DNA of 64,000 nt from Borrelia duttonii Ly (GTDB lineage Bacteria; Spirochaetota; Spirochaetia; Borreliales; Borreliaceae). A program made the position numbers and the translations under genes. Location: NCBI RefSeq assembly GCF_000019685.1, contig NC_011256.1, positions 1 to 64,000 on the forward strand. Reading direction: 5' to 3'. Shown here piece after piece: positions 36,501 to 46,299 of the stretch (its first letter is position 1; the number at the start of each line of letters is the position of its first letter). The notes under the pieces were generated by a model. The model saw only the letters and a program-made list of their open reading frames with translations. It ran no database searches and had not been told where the DNA came from.

Positions 36501-37607
36501 ATGGGGAGTACAAAAAGGCCCATCAATAATAAATACCAACACAAATTAATCGTTTTAATATCAACATTAAATTACATAAATTCTCACTTTAAGCAATATA
36601 ATCAAAATAAAATACTCTATTACTTTAATAATAACTTAAACAATAATGGTCAAAAAAAAGCTACACTCAAAACCCTACAAAGTTATTTATACAAATTAGA
36701 AAAAGAATTTCACGTAACTAGTAACTATTACAGACATTTAGGAGAGAATTGTGGTACTGAAATTCACTATAAACTTAGATTTTCTAAAAAAGTATGTCAC
36801 TATAAAATCAATAGACATTTTAAAGAAAAAAAAGAAGACAGATTTCAACAACGCGCTAACTTATATCATCAACAAACATGCACTAATAATGGGAGTCTAA
36901 AGAAAAATGGGAGTGCAGAAAAATGGGAGTGTATTAATAATAATAGTAATAATAATAAGAAGAAGAAAGAACTAGAAAAAATAGAAAGAGAAAATGCACA
37001 GCTAGAAAAATACATAAAGAAGTGTGAATTCAAAGATGATAAATATCTCTCTATTTTGAATTTAGAAACAACAAAAGAAATAAAAATAGAAAAGCTAATA
37101 GAACTGAAGAAAGAAGAGAATAAAAGAGAAAGAGAACGAAACAAGAACAATAGATTAATAGGAAGACAACAAGAATTAGAAAAGACATTAGCAGAGACAA
37201 AGGAAGTATTTAAAAAAGAAGGATACAATGAGAAGCAATTAGAAATAGAGATACAAAAAGCGTATGACAAGTATAAAAACAAGCCGCACTTTATCGTAGA
37301 GAGTAGTAAATACGGAGATTTAGGGCAGATAGTAAAAAGGATTAAGAAAACAGTTGAATGCAAGAAAAAAGGTAAAAAAGAAGACTATAAGCAGATTAGA
37401 AATAATATATTTAGTATACTATTAGATCAGTTGAAGAACAAAGTAGAGGTTAAAGTTTTAGCGCCAATATTAAGAAATTATTTAAGTAATCAGATTGATT
37501 TGAAATATAGTCAAGTATTTAATAATCACTATTACTATGAAATTTTAGAGATGGTAGAGGGCAAAGAACATTTAAGAATAGCGGAGTATGAAAAAATTGT
37601 TGACTAA
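36501..37607 (+). CDS. plasmid maintenance protein PF57/62, replication initiator
   Basis: A 368-residue protein; the ATG at 36501 has AAGGAG seven bases upstream and gives MGSTKRPINNKYQHKLIVLI. The following NYINSHFKQYNQNKILYYFN and LKTLQSYLYKLEKEFHVTSN, then GENCGTEIHYKLRFSKKVCH, are family hallmarks of PF57/62, the plasmid replication protein of Borrelia. The centre is a charged coiled coil with Asn runs. It is the first gene of the partition operon PF57-PF50-PF32-PF49 and appears intact. Confidence 0.88.
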   Translation: MGSTKRPINNKYQHKLIVLISTLNYINSHFKQYNQNKILYYFNNNLNNNGQKKATLKTLQSYLYKLEKEFHVTSNYYRHLGENCGTEIHYKLRFSKKVCHYKINRHFKEKKEDRFQQRANLYHQQTCTNNGSLKKNGSAEKWECINNNSNNNKKKKELEKIERENAQLEKYIKKCEFKDDKYLSILNLETTKEIKIEKLIELKKEENKRERERNKNNRLIGRQQELEKTLAETKEVFKKEGYNEKQLEIEIQKAYDKYKNKPHFIVESSKYGDLGQIVKRIKKTVECKKKGKKEDYKQIRNNIFSILLDQLKNKVEVKVLAPILRNYLSNQIDLKYSQVFNNHYYYEILEMVEGKEHLRIAEYEKIVD

Positions 37608-37616
37608 GGATTTGTT

Positions 37617-38177
37617 ATGGACAGTGTATTAGAGCGTCTTAGAGAAAAAAAAATAGAAATTAAAGAAAAAGGAGATAAATCTATTTTTATCAAAATAGAG
37701 GAAAATAATAGTAGAAAAATATATCATACAAGAATTGTAATGGATTTTTACACATTTGGAGTTAACAAAACTCAGAAAAATAAATTTTTTATTGCATTTA
37801 GAAATTTGTTTAGTATGGAAAAAATCTATGAATTCAATTTGTTTCCTTTAAAAGAAGATGACAAGTTTTTAGGTATTTTTTATGGATATAGAAAGCCAAT
37901 GCAAAAAATTGTGACTAGATATGAAGAGAATGGTGTTATAAAGTCATCCACATTTTCAAAAATTTATTATATGGAATTTAGATTTAAAAGAGGAAGTGTG
38001 TTTTGTTATATTAAAGGAATTTCGCGTTTAATTAAAAAAGAAAAAAAGGAAACACAATATAGTCAATTTTTACTTGAATTAATAGTAAATTTAGAGAAAA
38101 AAGTATATAAATTTTATGGAAAGAAATTATTAGAAGGAGGTCTTATAACTAAATGGATCGAAAAAAATCAAAAATAA
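37617..38177 (+). CDS. DUF226 (PF50) plasmid maintenance protein
   Basis: A 186-residue protein with the DUF226 pattern: MDSVLERLREKKIEIKEKGD, then RNLFSMEKIYEFNLFPLKED and FLGIFYGYRKPMQKIVTRYE. It always neighbours PF32 and PF57 on Borrelia plasmids and helps plasmid maintenance by an unknown mechanism. It overlaps the ParA start by 25 bases. Confidence 0.88.
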   Translation: MDSVLERLREKKIEIKEKGDKSIFIKIEENNSRKIYHTRIVMDFYTFGVNKTQKNKFFIAFRNLFSMEKIYEFNLFPLKEDDKFLGIFYGYRKPMQKIVTRYEENGVIKSSTFSKIYYMEFRFKRGSVFCYIKGISRLIKKEKKETQYSQFLLELIVNLEKKVYKFYGKKLLEGGLITKWIEKNQK

Positions 38178-38896
38178 TTACTATTGCATCAATTAAAGGT
38201 GGGGTTGGTAAAAGTACGACCAGTCTTATATTTTCAACTTTGTTGGCACAGAAATTTAAAGTTTTGCTTATAGATATGGATACACAAGCATCTTCTACTA
38301 GTTATTTTATTAAAGATATAGAACGCCAAAAATTTGATGTTGTCCAATTTAATATATATGAAGTAATAAAAAATAATATTAATATTAATGAATCAATATT
38401 AAATATCAAGAAGGGTTTAGATTTAATACCTAGTTACTTAACCTTGTATCAATTTAATGCTGAGAATATTTTATTTAAAGAAATGAGGCTAAAAGAAAAT
38501 TTAAAATTATTAAATGAAAGATACGATTATATTATAATAGATACAAATCCTAGTTTAGATTTTACTTTAGTCAATGCTTTAGTTGTTAGTAGTTATGTGA
38601 TAGTACCAATGACAGCTGAGAAATGGGCCGTAGAAAGTCTTCAATTATTAGAACATTTTATCGTAAAGGCAGGATTTAAAATACCTATATATTTAATTGT
38701 AACTAGATTTAAAAGAAATAAAACACATAAGTATTTGTTGAATATTATAGAAGCTAAGGATAATTTTTTAGGAGCTATTAAAGAGCGAGAAGATTTAAAT
38801 AGAAAAATAGCTAGCAATACTGATTTTGATATTAATAAAGATTATATAGTGGAATATCAGGATATATTTAATAAATTTTTAGAGAAACAAGTATAA
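38153..38896 (+). CDS. parA: ParA-type partition ATPase (PF32)
   Basis: A 247-residue ParA protein with the deviant Walker A SIKGGVGKSTTSLIF near residues 14-28, Walker A' LLIDMDTQASSTSYF near 38-52, and Walker B YIIIDTNPSLDFTLVNALV near 124. It drives plasmid partition and defines compatibility, so the type here is the plasmid's identity marker. GGAGG lies 12 bases upstream. The two residues and the fold appear intact. Confidence 0.95.
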   Translation: MDRKKSKIITIASIKGGVGKSTTSLIFSTLLAQKFKVLLIDMDTQASSTSYFIKDIERQKFDVVQFNIYEVIKNNININESILNIKKGLDLIPSYLTLYQFNAENILFKEMRLKENLKLLNERYDYIIIDTNPSLDFTLVNALVVSSYVIVPMTAEKWAVESLQLLEHFIVKAGFKIPIYLIVTRFKRNKTHKYLLNIIEAKDNFLGAIKEREDLNRKIASNTDFDINKDYIVEYQDIFNKFLEKQV

Positions 38897-38937
38897 CATA
38901 AATATATTATCCATTTAATGGACAAAGGAGGTGTAAA

Positions 38938-39471
38938 GTGAATATTCAGTTAAATGATAGGGTCTTAGAAAAGTTTGATAGTAAAGAACAGTTGAGAATA
39001 TATTATAATAAATTAAAGGAAAATTTTGTAAATTCATTTAAAAAAGAAATTATTTATAAAATAGAATGTATGAAAATTTTAAAGGAAATAAAGGATAATG
39101 GTTATTACAAGATGGATGGATTTAAAACTTTTGATGCATTTACTAAAAATTTTAAAATAGCTAGGAGTCAAATATATAATTATTTAAAATTAGCGGCCGC
39201 TATGGAAGATGGTGTTGTAAGTGAAGATTACTTATTGGAAAATGGCATTAATGACACTCTTTTGTTGATAAAAACTAATGGTAGTAAAACAATAAAGAAA
39301 TCAAGACAAAATCTAATAAAACCACTTCGTTTTCAACTTAGAAGTCAAGGTAGTTATGATTTTTATAAGGAGAATTCTCAATTTACTAGTTTTGTATTGG
39401 ATGAACTTTTTGAAAATAGAAAGGAGTTTCTTGAAGAACTTCAGAATGAGTTTAAAAAATTGAAGGGATAA
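38938..39471 (+). CDS. PF49 plasmid partition protein
   Basis: A 177-residue PF49 protein, started by GTG with AAAGGAGGT upstream. The blocks FDAFTKNFKIARSQIYNYLK and MEDGVVSEDYLLENGINDTL contain a helix-turn-helix; the C-terminal part (LRSQGSYDFYKENSQFTSFV) is typical. PF49 likely works as the DNA-binding partner of ParA. Confidence 0.88.
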   Translation: MNIQLNDRVLEKFDSKEQLRIYYNKLKENFVNSFKKEIIYKIECMKILKEIKDNGYYKMDGFKTFDAFTKNFKIARSQIYNYLKLAAAMEDGVVSEDYLLENGINDTLLLIKTNGSKTIKKSRQNLIKPLRFQLRSQGSYDFYKENSQFTSFVLDELFENRKEFLEELQNEFKKLKG

Positions 39472-39487
39472 TTAATAAGGAGTTTTT

Positions 39488-39620
39488 ATGTCTAATTTAG
39501 CATATAGGACATATCGAATAGAAGACTTAAGTTATGAATTTGTTAAAAAAGGGTTTTAGTGAAGAAGCTATAAATTTTATTTTGCTTAATAATGATCATT
39601 ATATCTATTATCTATTATAA
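39488..39620 (+). pseudogene. bdr: bdr gene remnant
   Basis: AAGGAG then ATG at 39488 open MSNLAYRTYRIEDLSYEFVK followed by KGF and a stop. One extra T causes the shift; the next frame continues SEEAINFILLNNDHYIYYLL. This matches the N terminus of a cp32-type Bdr. The KID repeat region and anchor are gone. Confidence 0.65.
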
Positions 39621-39760
39621 TGTCTATGATAAGTAAATTTTTCATAAACTGAAAGATATATAGAAAAATAAGGGTTGATTTTATTTTAAATTTATTATAC
39701 ACTACTTTTCAGTAGTATTCTTCGTTTATACTACCTTAATTGCTATCGTTTAATTAGCTT

Positions 39761-39815
39761 TTAGAGCTTGATTAAGCATTCTAGAAAGAGTGTTTAATTA
39801 GGCTCTAAATTTTTA
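39761..39815 (+). terminator. terminator after the partition operon
   Basis: TTAGAGC pairs with GCTCTAA across a long stem that also contains TGATTAA/TTTAATTA, followed by a T-rich run. It lies between the bdr remnant and the ERF pseudogene. Confidence 0.65.
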
Positions 39816-39913
39816 TATTATAACTTTTAATGTTTGAGTATTTTTTGCAATTTTTATTATTCCTTATGTTTTCGTTATATTATTTTTATATATTAGAAAT
39901 TAAGGAGTGATAA

Positions 39914-40536
39914 ATGAATGCAAAAATATTACAAAAACAAATATATAGAAAACAATAAAAATTAATAATAAAAATACAACAATGAATCAAAAGAAAATAG
40001 ATTTTTTAAATAACCTTAAAACGTTGAGAATGGGTTTGAATGGTGTAAACAAAAATCTTGATGGATATGGATATAAGTATCAAGATTTTAATGAAATAGT
40101 AAGGGAAGTTAAGAATTTTATTAAGGAACATGATCTAGATATTGATTTTGTACAGTATCCAACTACAAAGAGTATTGATTGTAATTTAATAGATGTTGTT
40201 ACAACAACGTTTTATAGTCCTTTAAGTGGATATTAACATTCATTTGATACATCAACACATATAAAAGAATTGAAGTCTCTTGGGGTCAAAAGTCAAAATA
40301 CATGGCCGCAGCTTGTGGGGTCTGCAATAACTTATTTCAAACTTTATGTACTAGTTGCATATTTGTCAATAGAAAGTGAAGTTGATACTGATGCTAGTAA
40401 TTTAGATCTTGAACAAAAGAACAATAAAGAACAAATTGAAAATAATATTTCTAATAGTGAAGATAGCAGTACAGACAAACCATCTATAGATGTAACAAAA
40501 GCAAGATCAATAGAAATTAGAATACAAAATCTTTAA
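39914..40536 (+). pseudogene. ERF-family single-strand annealing protein, broken
   Basis: The ATG at 39914 (AAGGAG upstream) reads MNAKILQKQIYRKQ and stops; the frame then resumes at 39982 with MNQKKIDFLNNLKTLRMGLN, GVNKNLDGYGYKYQDFNEIV, the ERF core. A TAA at 40234-40236 splits it at SPLSGY; after that HSFDTSTHIKELKSLGVKSQ and WPQLVGSAITYFKLYVLVAY continue to 40536. The family anneals single strands for phage recombination. Two lesions make it inactive. Confidence 0.8.
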
Positions 40537-41275
40537 ATTGTTTTGAAATTTTATTTATATTTATTCTATTATCTTTAAATTTATTTTTGCTTTTTTTAAT
40601 AGATATGTACGTCTTTTGTCTTTGCCTTTAGATATAAAATAATCATGATGTACTTTCATAATAGATTTATATTCATTTCCACTAATTACTACTTCTCTGG
40701 TGCAAATATTACTTCGCTTCTTTGCAACATTTACACGTAAACTAAAAATATTTCACCATTATTGCTTTTTTCTTTTGATATATCATAAGTTTGACATTTT
40801 GATCTCTACTTCTCTACAACCAGTTACTGATAATATGTATATGAACCATCCAGAAATTGTATCTATATCTTTGAGTTTTGTGATGCAGCGTTTTACAAGT
40901 TTTGTTGTCTTTTCATTCAGATAGAATCTTATAGGAGTGGATTTGGGTTTAGTATTTTTATTTTCAAGTTTACTTATTAACTAATAATTTTAAAAATTAT
41001 TAAATGGTTAATTAATATATTAACAAATACTTATAAGTTTAGTCAATTTTTTGGTCCTTTCTTTGTATGTTAAAAATGACATGTAGTTTGGTTTAAGTTA
41101 GTAGAAGATATAGTTTGAAATATTTTTGGAATAAATATCCAAGATACTTATTCCTATTGTTTACTATATGCTTGTTTTCTACTCCATTTTAAGCCTATTA
41201 CTTTGTGAAATGATAATATTTTGCCTCTATCTTTCTTTTGTTTACCTACTTTTTATCATAGGTTAACATAAAGTT
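40535..41275 (-). repeat. right arm of long inverted repeat with truncated integrase
   Basis: Reverse complement of the left arm near 32980-33730. On the minus strand the integrase part reads NTKPKSTPIRFYLNEKTTKL and SVTGCREVEI with frameshifts, and ends at LLKKAKINLKIIE near 40560 without the H-x-x-R and Tyr part. Beyond 41130 the similarity is weaker. Confidence 0.8.
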
Positions 41276-41327
41276 AACTTCCTTCACTTTTTATAAACTT
41301 TTAATTTATTGCTTACTTACAATAAAA

Positions 41328-41894
41328 TCAAAATTTATCTTTTACTTCTGAAATATCAAGTGTTTTAAATTTGACTAATATATCTTTGAGAGTGTTTTTA
41401 CTGTGAAATAGTGTATGGAAATTATATGTAAAGAATAAAAATATCTGGTTATTTTTAGTTCCATATTTTTTCCTTGTATCTTTACATGATAAAGGATTAT
41501 TTGTGCAATCAATGGCATCACGTATATATTCATCTAAAGTTTTTTCAGATGCATTTTCTGCTCTTCTTTGCTCTAGACAATTATAAGCCTCAGTAAAATC
41601 TGTATCTAGTTCTTTCTTTGTGTCGGGATTATCTTCAATCCAAGAAATAAATTTATCATATTTGTCTATTGCTATTTTATAGTCGTCATAATTTTGTAGT
41701 TGTCTTTTATCTTTTTCATGTTTGTTCAAGTCTTCTCTTGCTTTTTCTATATATTTGTTAAATCCATTAATAATGGTATTAAAATTCTTATTGTCATTCG
41801 CTTGTTGTGTGTTTGTAGGTTCTTTTACTTTATCTGTACAAGAGTAAATTAGTATTAGATTATAAATTAGTATGTGTTTTAGATATTTATACAT
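41328..41894 (-). CDS. Mlp-type lipoprotein
   Basis: A 188-residue lipoprotein: signal LIYNLILIYSC with lipobox, then NTIINGFNKYIEKAREDLNK, YDKFISWIEDNPDTKKELDT, FTEAYNCLEQRRAENASEKT and LDEYIRDAIDC. The order agrees with the 31535-32271 lipoprotein and the relapsing-fever Mlp-like group. Ribosome site AAGGAG precedes the ATG. The C-terminal part after YGTKNNQIF is less conserved. Confidence 0.75.
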   Translation of the reverse strand: MYKYLKHILIYNLILIYSCTDKVKEPTNTQQANDNKNFNTIINGFNKYIEKAREDLNKHEKDKRQLQNYDDYKIAIDKYDKFISWIEDNPDTKKELDTDFTEAYNCLEQRRAENASEKTLDEYIRDAIDCTNNPLSCKDTRKKYGTKNNQIFLFFTYNFHTLFHSKNTLKDILVKFKTLDISEVKDKF

Positions 41895-41981
41895 ATAATA
41901 TTCTCCTTGTTTTTAAGTATACTATTAGTTATTTTGGTTTGTATAGAGATTTTTAAACAAGATTTGCTTTTAATTTTATCT

Positions 41982-42110
41982 TTATTCTTCTATTTCACAA
42001 TTACTTGATGCTTGATCTTTAAATTGTTCTAAATTATCATTATTACTTTCAAAATAACCTTTTAAACTTTGAAAGTTTAATGTTTTGTTATAAAGTTTAT
42101 GTACTAACAT
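41982..42110 (-). pseudogene. mlp: 3' fragment of an mlp gene
   Basis: The minus strand reads FQSLKGYFESNNDNLEQFKD, then QASSNCEIEE and a stop, which matches the C-terminal part of Mlp proteins. No 5' part is present. It forms the boundary before the large vlp archive. Confidence 0.55.
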
Positions 42111-42190
42111 TTGTTAGTTATTATCTGTTCATTCATAGTTGTATCCATTTTGTTTTTGTGTCTTACTATCTTTATTAGATAGGCTAGAAA

Positions 42191-43180
42191 ATGATGATGA
42201 TGGTGATGATGGGATGTAATAGTGGAGGTAGAGATCCAGAGAAAGTGTTTTTGAGTGAGATGGTAAATTTAGGGAAAGGGTTTTTAGATGTATTTGTGAG
42301 TTTTGGCGATATGATTACAGGGACATTGGGGATAAAAGCGGATACGAAGAAGAGTGAGATAGGGAAGTATTTTAGTGATATTGAGGAGACTATGAAAACT
42401 ACCAAAGTAAAATTGAACGAAATTCTTAATAAGAATGGGAAATATGAAAAAGTTAAAACGGTTGTTGAGCAATTTATTACTGCGACTTTGGACAAGATAG
42501 CAGAAGGAGCTAAAACAGCAGCAAGCGGGACTGAAAGTAGTGATGCTATTGGTGGTGCTCCTACGACTGGTCAGGATGCATCACCAGCAGATGTTGCAAG
42601 TGTAAATGCATTAGTTAAAGGAATTAAAGGAATAGTTGGAGTAGTACTCAAGAAAGATGAGGGAAATGCAGGAGCTACTAAGACATCAGCAGATGAGCAA
42701 AAAACAATAGGTGGGTTATTTAGTGGAAACAAAGCTAATGATAGTAGTGAAGCAGTAGCAGCGGCTGCAAGTGCAACTATAGGAGCGGTAAGTGGAGCTG
42801 ATATATTGCAGGCGATAGCAAATTCAGGCGAGGCTACTAATGCGTCTGCAATTGATACAGCAAAAGATGCAGCAAATATTGCTGCTGCTAATAAGGAAGA
42901 TAATAAGAAAGAAATTAACGATATAGCAGCAAAGAAAGATGCAGTAATAGCAGGGGGAATAGCATTGAGAGGGATGGGAAAAGGTGGTAAGTTTGCAGCT
43001 AAAAATGAAGAGAAAGCAGCAAATGCAGTAAATGGAGCAGTAGCAAGTGCTGTAAACAAAGTGTTATCTACATTAACAATATCAATCAGGAATACAGTAG
43101 ATGAAGGATTAAAAGGGATTAGTGAGGTGTTAGGAGAGATTAAACAAGGAGAAGGATCTGTTGCCAAAATTAATGAATAA
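42191..43180 (+). CDS. vlp: variable large protein, type II, 5'-truncated
   Basis: A 329-codon open frame that begins within the signal peptide: [13 protein letters not shown]. The usual start region (AAGGAGGCTAGAAGAATGAA) is missing, since GGCTAGAAA runs straight into the ATGATG repeat, so no ribosome site exists. The body is a full type II Vlp: [60 protein letters not shown] and the end KGISEVLGEIKQGEGS. It may serve as a donor cassette only. Confidence 0.85.
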   Translation: MMMMVMMGCNSGGRDPEKVFLSEMVNLGKGFLDVFVSFGDMITGTLGIKADTKKSEIGKYFSDIEETMKTTKVKLNEILNKNGKYEKVKTVVEQFITATLDKIAEGAKTAASGTESSDAIGGAPTTGQDASPADVASVNALVKGIKGIVGVVLKKDEGNAGATKTSADEQKTIGGLFSGNKANDSSEAVAAAASATIGAVSGADILQAIANSGEATNASAIDTAKDAANIAAANKEDNKKEINDIAAKKDAVIAGGIALRGMGKGGKFAAKNEEKAANAVNGAVASAVNKVLSTLTISIRNTVDEGLKGISEVLGEIKQGEGSVAKINE

Positions 43181-43244
43181 AAGAATAAGATAATTAGGAT
43201 AATTGAGAATGTAATTGAATTAGTTAAATAAAGATCGAGTTGAT

Positions 43245-43268
43245 GAGAGCATAGAGCTCTCTTTTTTT
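43245..43268 (+). terminator. terminator of vlp 42191-43180
   Basis: GAGAGC-ATAGA-GCTCTC followed by seven T residues. Confidence 0.85.
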
Positions 43269-43380
43269 ATTTGCAGTATTGTATATAGTTTGATGAGTTG
43301 TGTTTCATATAAACATCTTTGTTTCTTCTAATCCTTAATAGAAAAGCTAGAAAAAAATAAAAAATAAGGAGGCTAGAAGA

Positions 43381-44454
43381 ATGAATATAGAGAAAAAAGG
43401 AGAGGGGAAAGTAAGAGTAGTGATATTAATGGTGATGATGATAGTGATGATGATGGGATGTAATAGTGGGGGAGTAAGTGGAGAAGGGAAGGTAAACTTG
43501 GAAGCTAAGAATAGTTTTTTAGAGTCATTAGTAAAGATAGGAGAGGGGTTTCAGGAGATTTTTGCTGGGTTTGGGAGTGCAATAGGGGATGTATTAGGGT
43601 TTAATGTAGTTAAAGTGGGAGATAATAGAAGTAAAGTCGGAGAACATTTTAAGAAAGTAGGAGAAGGACTTACAACAACTAAGAATAAGTTAAACGAGTT
43701 AAAAGTTAAAATATCTGAAGTTAAGAATGTTGATGGGAGCACAATTAAAGTAGTTGAGGATGCAATTAAAGGAGCAAGTGATGTTTTTGAGCAACTAATT
43801 GCTTCACTAACTAAACTTGCTGGTGTAACTAGTGCTAGTGTTCCTCTTGGCGATGCTAATAATGGTGCAGTTGGTGCTGATAAAGTTAGTGTAGACACTG
43901 TAATTGAAAGTGTGAAAGAAATTGTTGAAGTTGCAATAGATTCTGGCATAAAAATTGTTTCTGGAAGTGATGGTGGTGCTACAGTAGTTAATGGTAATGG
44001 CCCTAATGCTTTAGCTGGGAATGATAATGCTGGTGCAGGTGATAAGCTAGCAGATGAGGTATCTAAAGCAGATTCATGGGCAATGATTGATAAAATTAAA
44101 AATGCTCAGACTAAAAATGGGGCGGCTGCTGCAGGTGATGCTGCAGGAGAATTAGCTACTGGAACTGGTGCTGCAGGTGTTACTGCAAAAACTAATGCTG
44201 ACTTAGCAGCGGCAGTAGCTCTTAAGGCGATGACCAAAGGTGGTAAATTTAGTGTTAATAATGCTGATTCAGTTAAAGGAGCAGCAGCGAATGCTGTGAA
44301 TAAAGTATTAGTGATATTGGATGTATTAATTGGGAAAACAGTAGCAATAAATTTAGATAAGATAAGAGAAACAGTTAAGGCATTAAAGTATTCTGAAACT
44401 TCTGGCATTGAGGCTGGTCAATCTGGTACTGTGCAATCTGTTGTTACTAAATAA
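43381..44454 (+). CDS. vlp: variable large protein, type I, intact
   Basis: A 357-residue Vlp with a full 5' end: AAGGAGG eight bases before ATG, MNIEKKGEGKVRV, a Met/Val-rich signal, and lipobox MMMGC. The body has NSFLESLVKIGEGFQEIF, GSAIGDVLGFNVVKVGDNRS, KADSWAMIDKIKNA, ALKAMTKGGKFSVNNADSV and an end DKIRETVKALKYSETS. A hairpin terminator follows. No clear promoter is visible upstream, so it may be a silent but complete cassette. Confidence 0.88.
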   Translation: MNIEKKGEGKVRVVILMVMMIVMMMGCNSGGVSGEGKVNLEAKNSFLESLVKIGEGFQEIFAGFGSAIGDVLGFNVVKVGDNRSKVGEHFKKVGEGLTTTKNKLNELKVKISEVKNVDGSTIKVVEDAIKGASDVFEQLIASLTKLAGVTSASVPLGDANNGAVGADKVSVDTVIESVKEIVEVAIDSGIKIVSGSDGGATVVNGNGPNALAGNDNAGAGDKLADEVSKADSWAMIDKIKNAQTKNGAAAAGDAAGELATGTGAAGVTAKTNADLAAAVALKAMTKGGKFSVNNADSVKGAAANAVNKVLVILDVLIGKTVAINLDKIRETVKALKYSETSGIEAGQSGTVQSVVTK

Positions 44455-44493
44455 ATCTGTAAATTAAATAGTAATAATAAAGTTATTTATGTA

Positions 44494-44539
44494 AGGAAAA
44501 TATTTTTCTCTTTATTAAGGAGAGATATTTTCCTTTTTT
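44494..44539 (+). terminator. terminator of vlp 43381-44454
   Basis: AGGAAAATAT...ATATTTTCCT hairpin with a T-run, the type I kind. Confidence 0.75.
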
Positions 44540-44639
44540 GTTTTAGTGACATAAATCTATTGTGTTACTATATAAAGTTTTGATGTTTTCTCAAAAATTT
44601 TTTACTAGGGGTAAATAATTGTTATCTGATTGAAAAAGG

Positions 44640-45304
44640 AGCAAAAAAAAAGGCATCCAGTGGTGCTGTTGGTGATGTTATAGGTAATGCTATTAAGTAG
44701 CAGGATGCCGAGGCTGCTGATATTAAAAGTGTTAATTCTATTGTAAAAGGAATAAAGGAAATTGTTGGAGTGGTTTTACAGAGAGAAGGAGATGCTACTT
44801 CTATTAAAACAGGAGATCAGGAAAAGAAGTCAGTTGGTGGATTATTTGCTACAAATGCTAATGATGGGACAGAATTGTAGGCAGCAAGCGGCAAGTGCGA
44901 CAATAGGAGCAGTAACTGGAGCTGATATATTACAAGCTATAGCAAAGTCTGGCGATGCTGATGCTAAAGATATTAATACTGTAACTAATGCTGCAGAAAT
45001 TGCATTTGCTAATAAAAATTCTGCTACTAAAACACTTGATGCGGCTAAGATAGATGCAGTAATAGCAGGAGGGATAGTGTTAAGAGCAATGGCAAAGGAT
45101 GGTAAATTTGTTGCTAAGACGGGTGTGAAGATAAATCGGCTTTTGCTATTAATGGAGCAGTGGCAAGTAAGTGCAGCAAATAAGGTATTAAGTACATTGA
45201 CAATAGCAATCAGAAGTAGAGTGGATGAAGGGTTAAAGTAGATAAATAATGTATTAGGAGAGATGGAGCAAGTAGAAGGAGTTGGAGCTAGAGTTAGTGA
45301 GTAA
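44640..45304 (+). pseudogene. vlp: type II vlp, 3' part only, with stops and frameshifts
   Basis: The reading starts in the middle of type II (KKASSGAVGDVIGNAIK), has a stop at TAG 44698-44700, then SVNSIVKGIKEIVGVVL, a second stop and shift near 44878, then [20 protein letters not shown] and VIAGGIVLRAMAKDGKFVAK, a scrambled part near 45125, and the damaged end. No signal peptide or start exists. Confidence 0.75.
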
Positions 45305-45363
45305 GTTGAATTAGTATATATTTGAATATAGTGAAAATTCTTAGATAAGAACTCTGGAAAGGA

Positions 45364-45388
45364 AGAGCAAAAAAGCTCTCTTTTTTTA
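45364..45388 (+). terminator. terminator of the type II vlp pseudogene
   Basis: AGAGC-AAAAAA-GCTCT followed by T residues. Confidence 0.7.
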
Positions 45389-45564
45389 TTTTTAGGTATT
45401 GTGTGTTATATAAATCATATTTTTTGTTTCTATTATTTAAAGAAAAGCTATGAAAGAAAGCTAAAAAGAAAGAAAAAATAAGGAGGCGAAGAAAATTAAG
45501 AGAGAAGGAATAGAAGGGGAAATAAAAGGGAAGAGAGTAATAAGTAATAGAGAGAGTGAATAGA

Positions 45565-46215
45565 ATGAAAAGAATAGTAAAAGGAATAATGGTGATGGTA
45601 GTGATGGTGGTGATGGGATGTAATAGTGGAGGAGGAATAAAGGAAGGAGAGGAAGGGAAAGCAAAGAAGGGAGATGGGAGTGTAATAGATTTAAAGGTGA
45701 TTGGGGAGAAGATAAAGAGTGTGGTGGAGTTTGTTGAGAAAGTAAAGGAAGTTGAGACTTTAGTTAAGTCGGTTGATGAGCTGGCTAAAGCTATAGGAGC
45801 AAAAATTAAAAATGCTTATGAACTTGATACTACCAATTCTAATCATAATGGGTCTTTAATTGCAGGGGTATTTCAAGTAATATTGACTGCAGAAACCAAA
45901 TTGAAGGCATTAAAGCAATCAGTTGAGACCGATTCACTTAAGGCAAAGGTTATTGTTGCTGAGCAATCAAGTAAGAAATTTTTAGATAAATTGAAGAGTG
46001 AGAATATTGCCCTTGGTAAAGAAGATGCTTCTGATGTGGATTCAAAAGCAGCCTTTCTTAAAAGTGATGCTGCGGGAGCTAAAGGGGCTAAGGAACTTAT
46101 TGAACTTAACACAGCAATAGATGAGTTGTTAAAGTCTGTTAATGGTGCATTAGAAATAGCAATATCGGAACTTACAACATCTTCTAAGGCAGCAACACTT
46201 ATTCAAAATAAATGA
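45565..46215 (+). CDS. vsp: variable small protein (Vsp), altered start
   Basis: An open frame of about 216 residues: MKRIVKGIMVMVVMVVMGCN, then KKGDGSVIDLKVIGEKIKS, VEFVEKVKEVETLVKSVDEL and the C-terminal NTAIDELLKSVNGALEIAIS. Vsp proteins are OspC-like helical surface lipoproteins. Upstream, AAGGAGGCGAAGAAAATT shows that the expected start has ATT in place of ATG, and that frame then hits TAG, so the ancestral longer N terminus (as in the vlp at 58196) is lost. Starts at GTG 45556 or ATG 45565 have poor ribosome sites. A strong terminator follows. Confidence 0.8.
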   Translation: MKRIVKGIMVMVVMVVMGCNSGGGIKEGEEGKAKKGDGSVIDLKVIGEKIKSVVEFVEKVKEVETLVKSVDELAKAIGAKIKNAYELDTTNSNHNGSLIAGVFQVILTAETKLKALKQSVETDSLKAKVIVAEQSSKKFLDKLKSENIALGKEDASDVDSKAAFLKSDAAGAKGAKELIELNTAIDELLKSVNGALEIAISELTTSSKAATLIQNK

Positions 46216-46299
46216 TTAGGATATAAAATTAATTTTAGATGTATAGGATTAGTATTAAATTAAAAGGTAAGTAACTGAAGAAATAAAATTAATAAAAAA

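Noticed and set aside
37617-38177. DUF226 gene as toxin-antitoxin component
   Set aside because: The motifs fit PF50 plasmid maintenance proteins and the PF57-PF50-PF32-PF49 order is standard.
42571-43167. Long minus-strand open frame rich in Ala, Ser and Pro
   Set aside because: Antisense shadow of a vlp; the same type of shadow occurs opposite most vlp copies.
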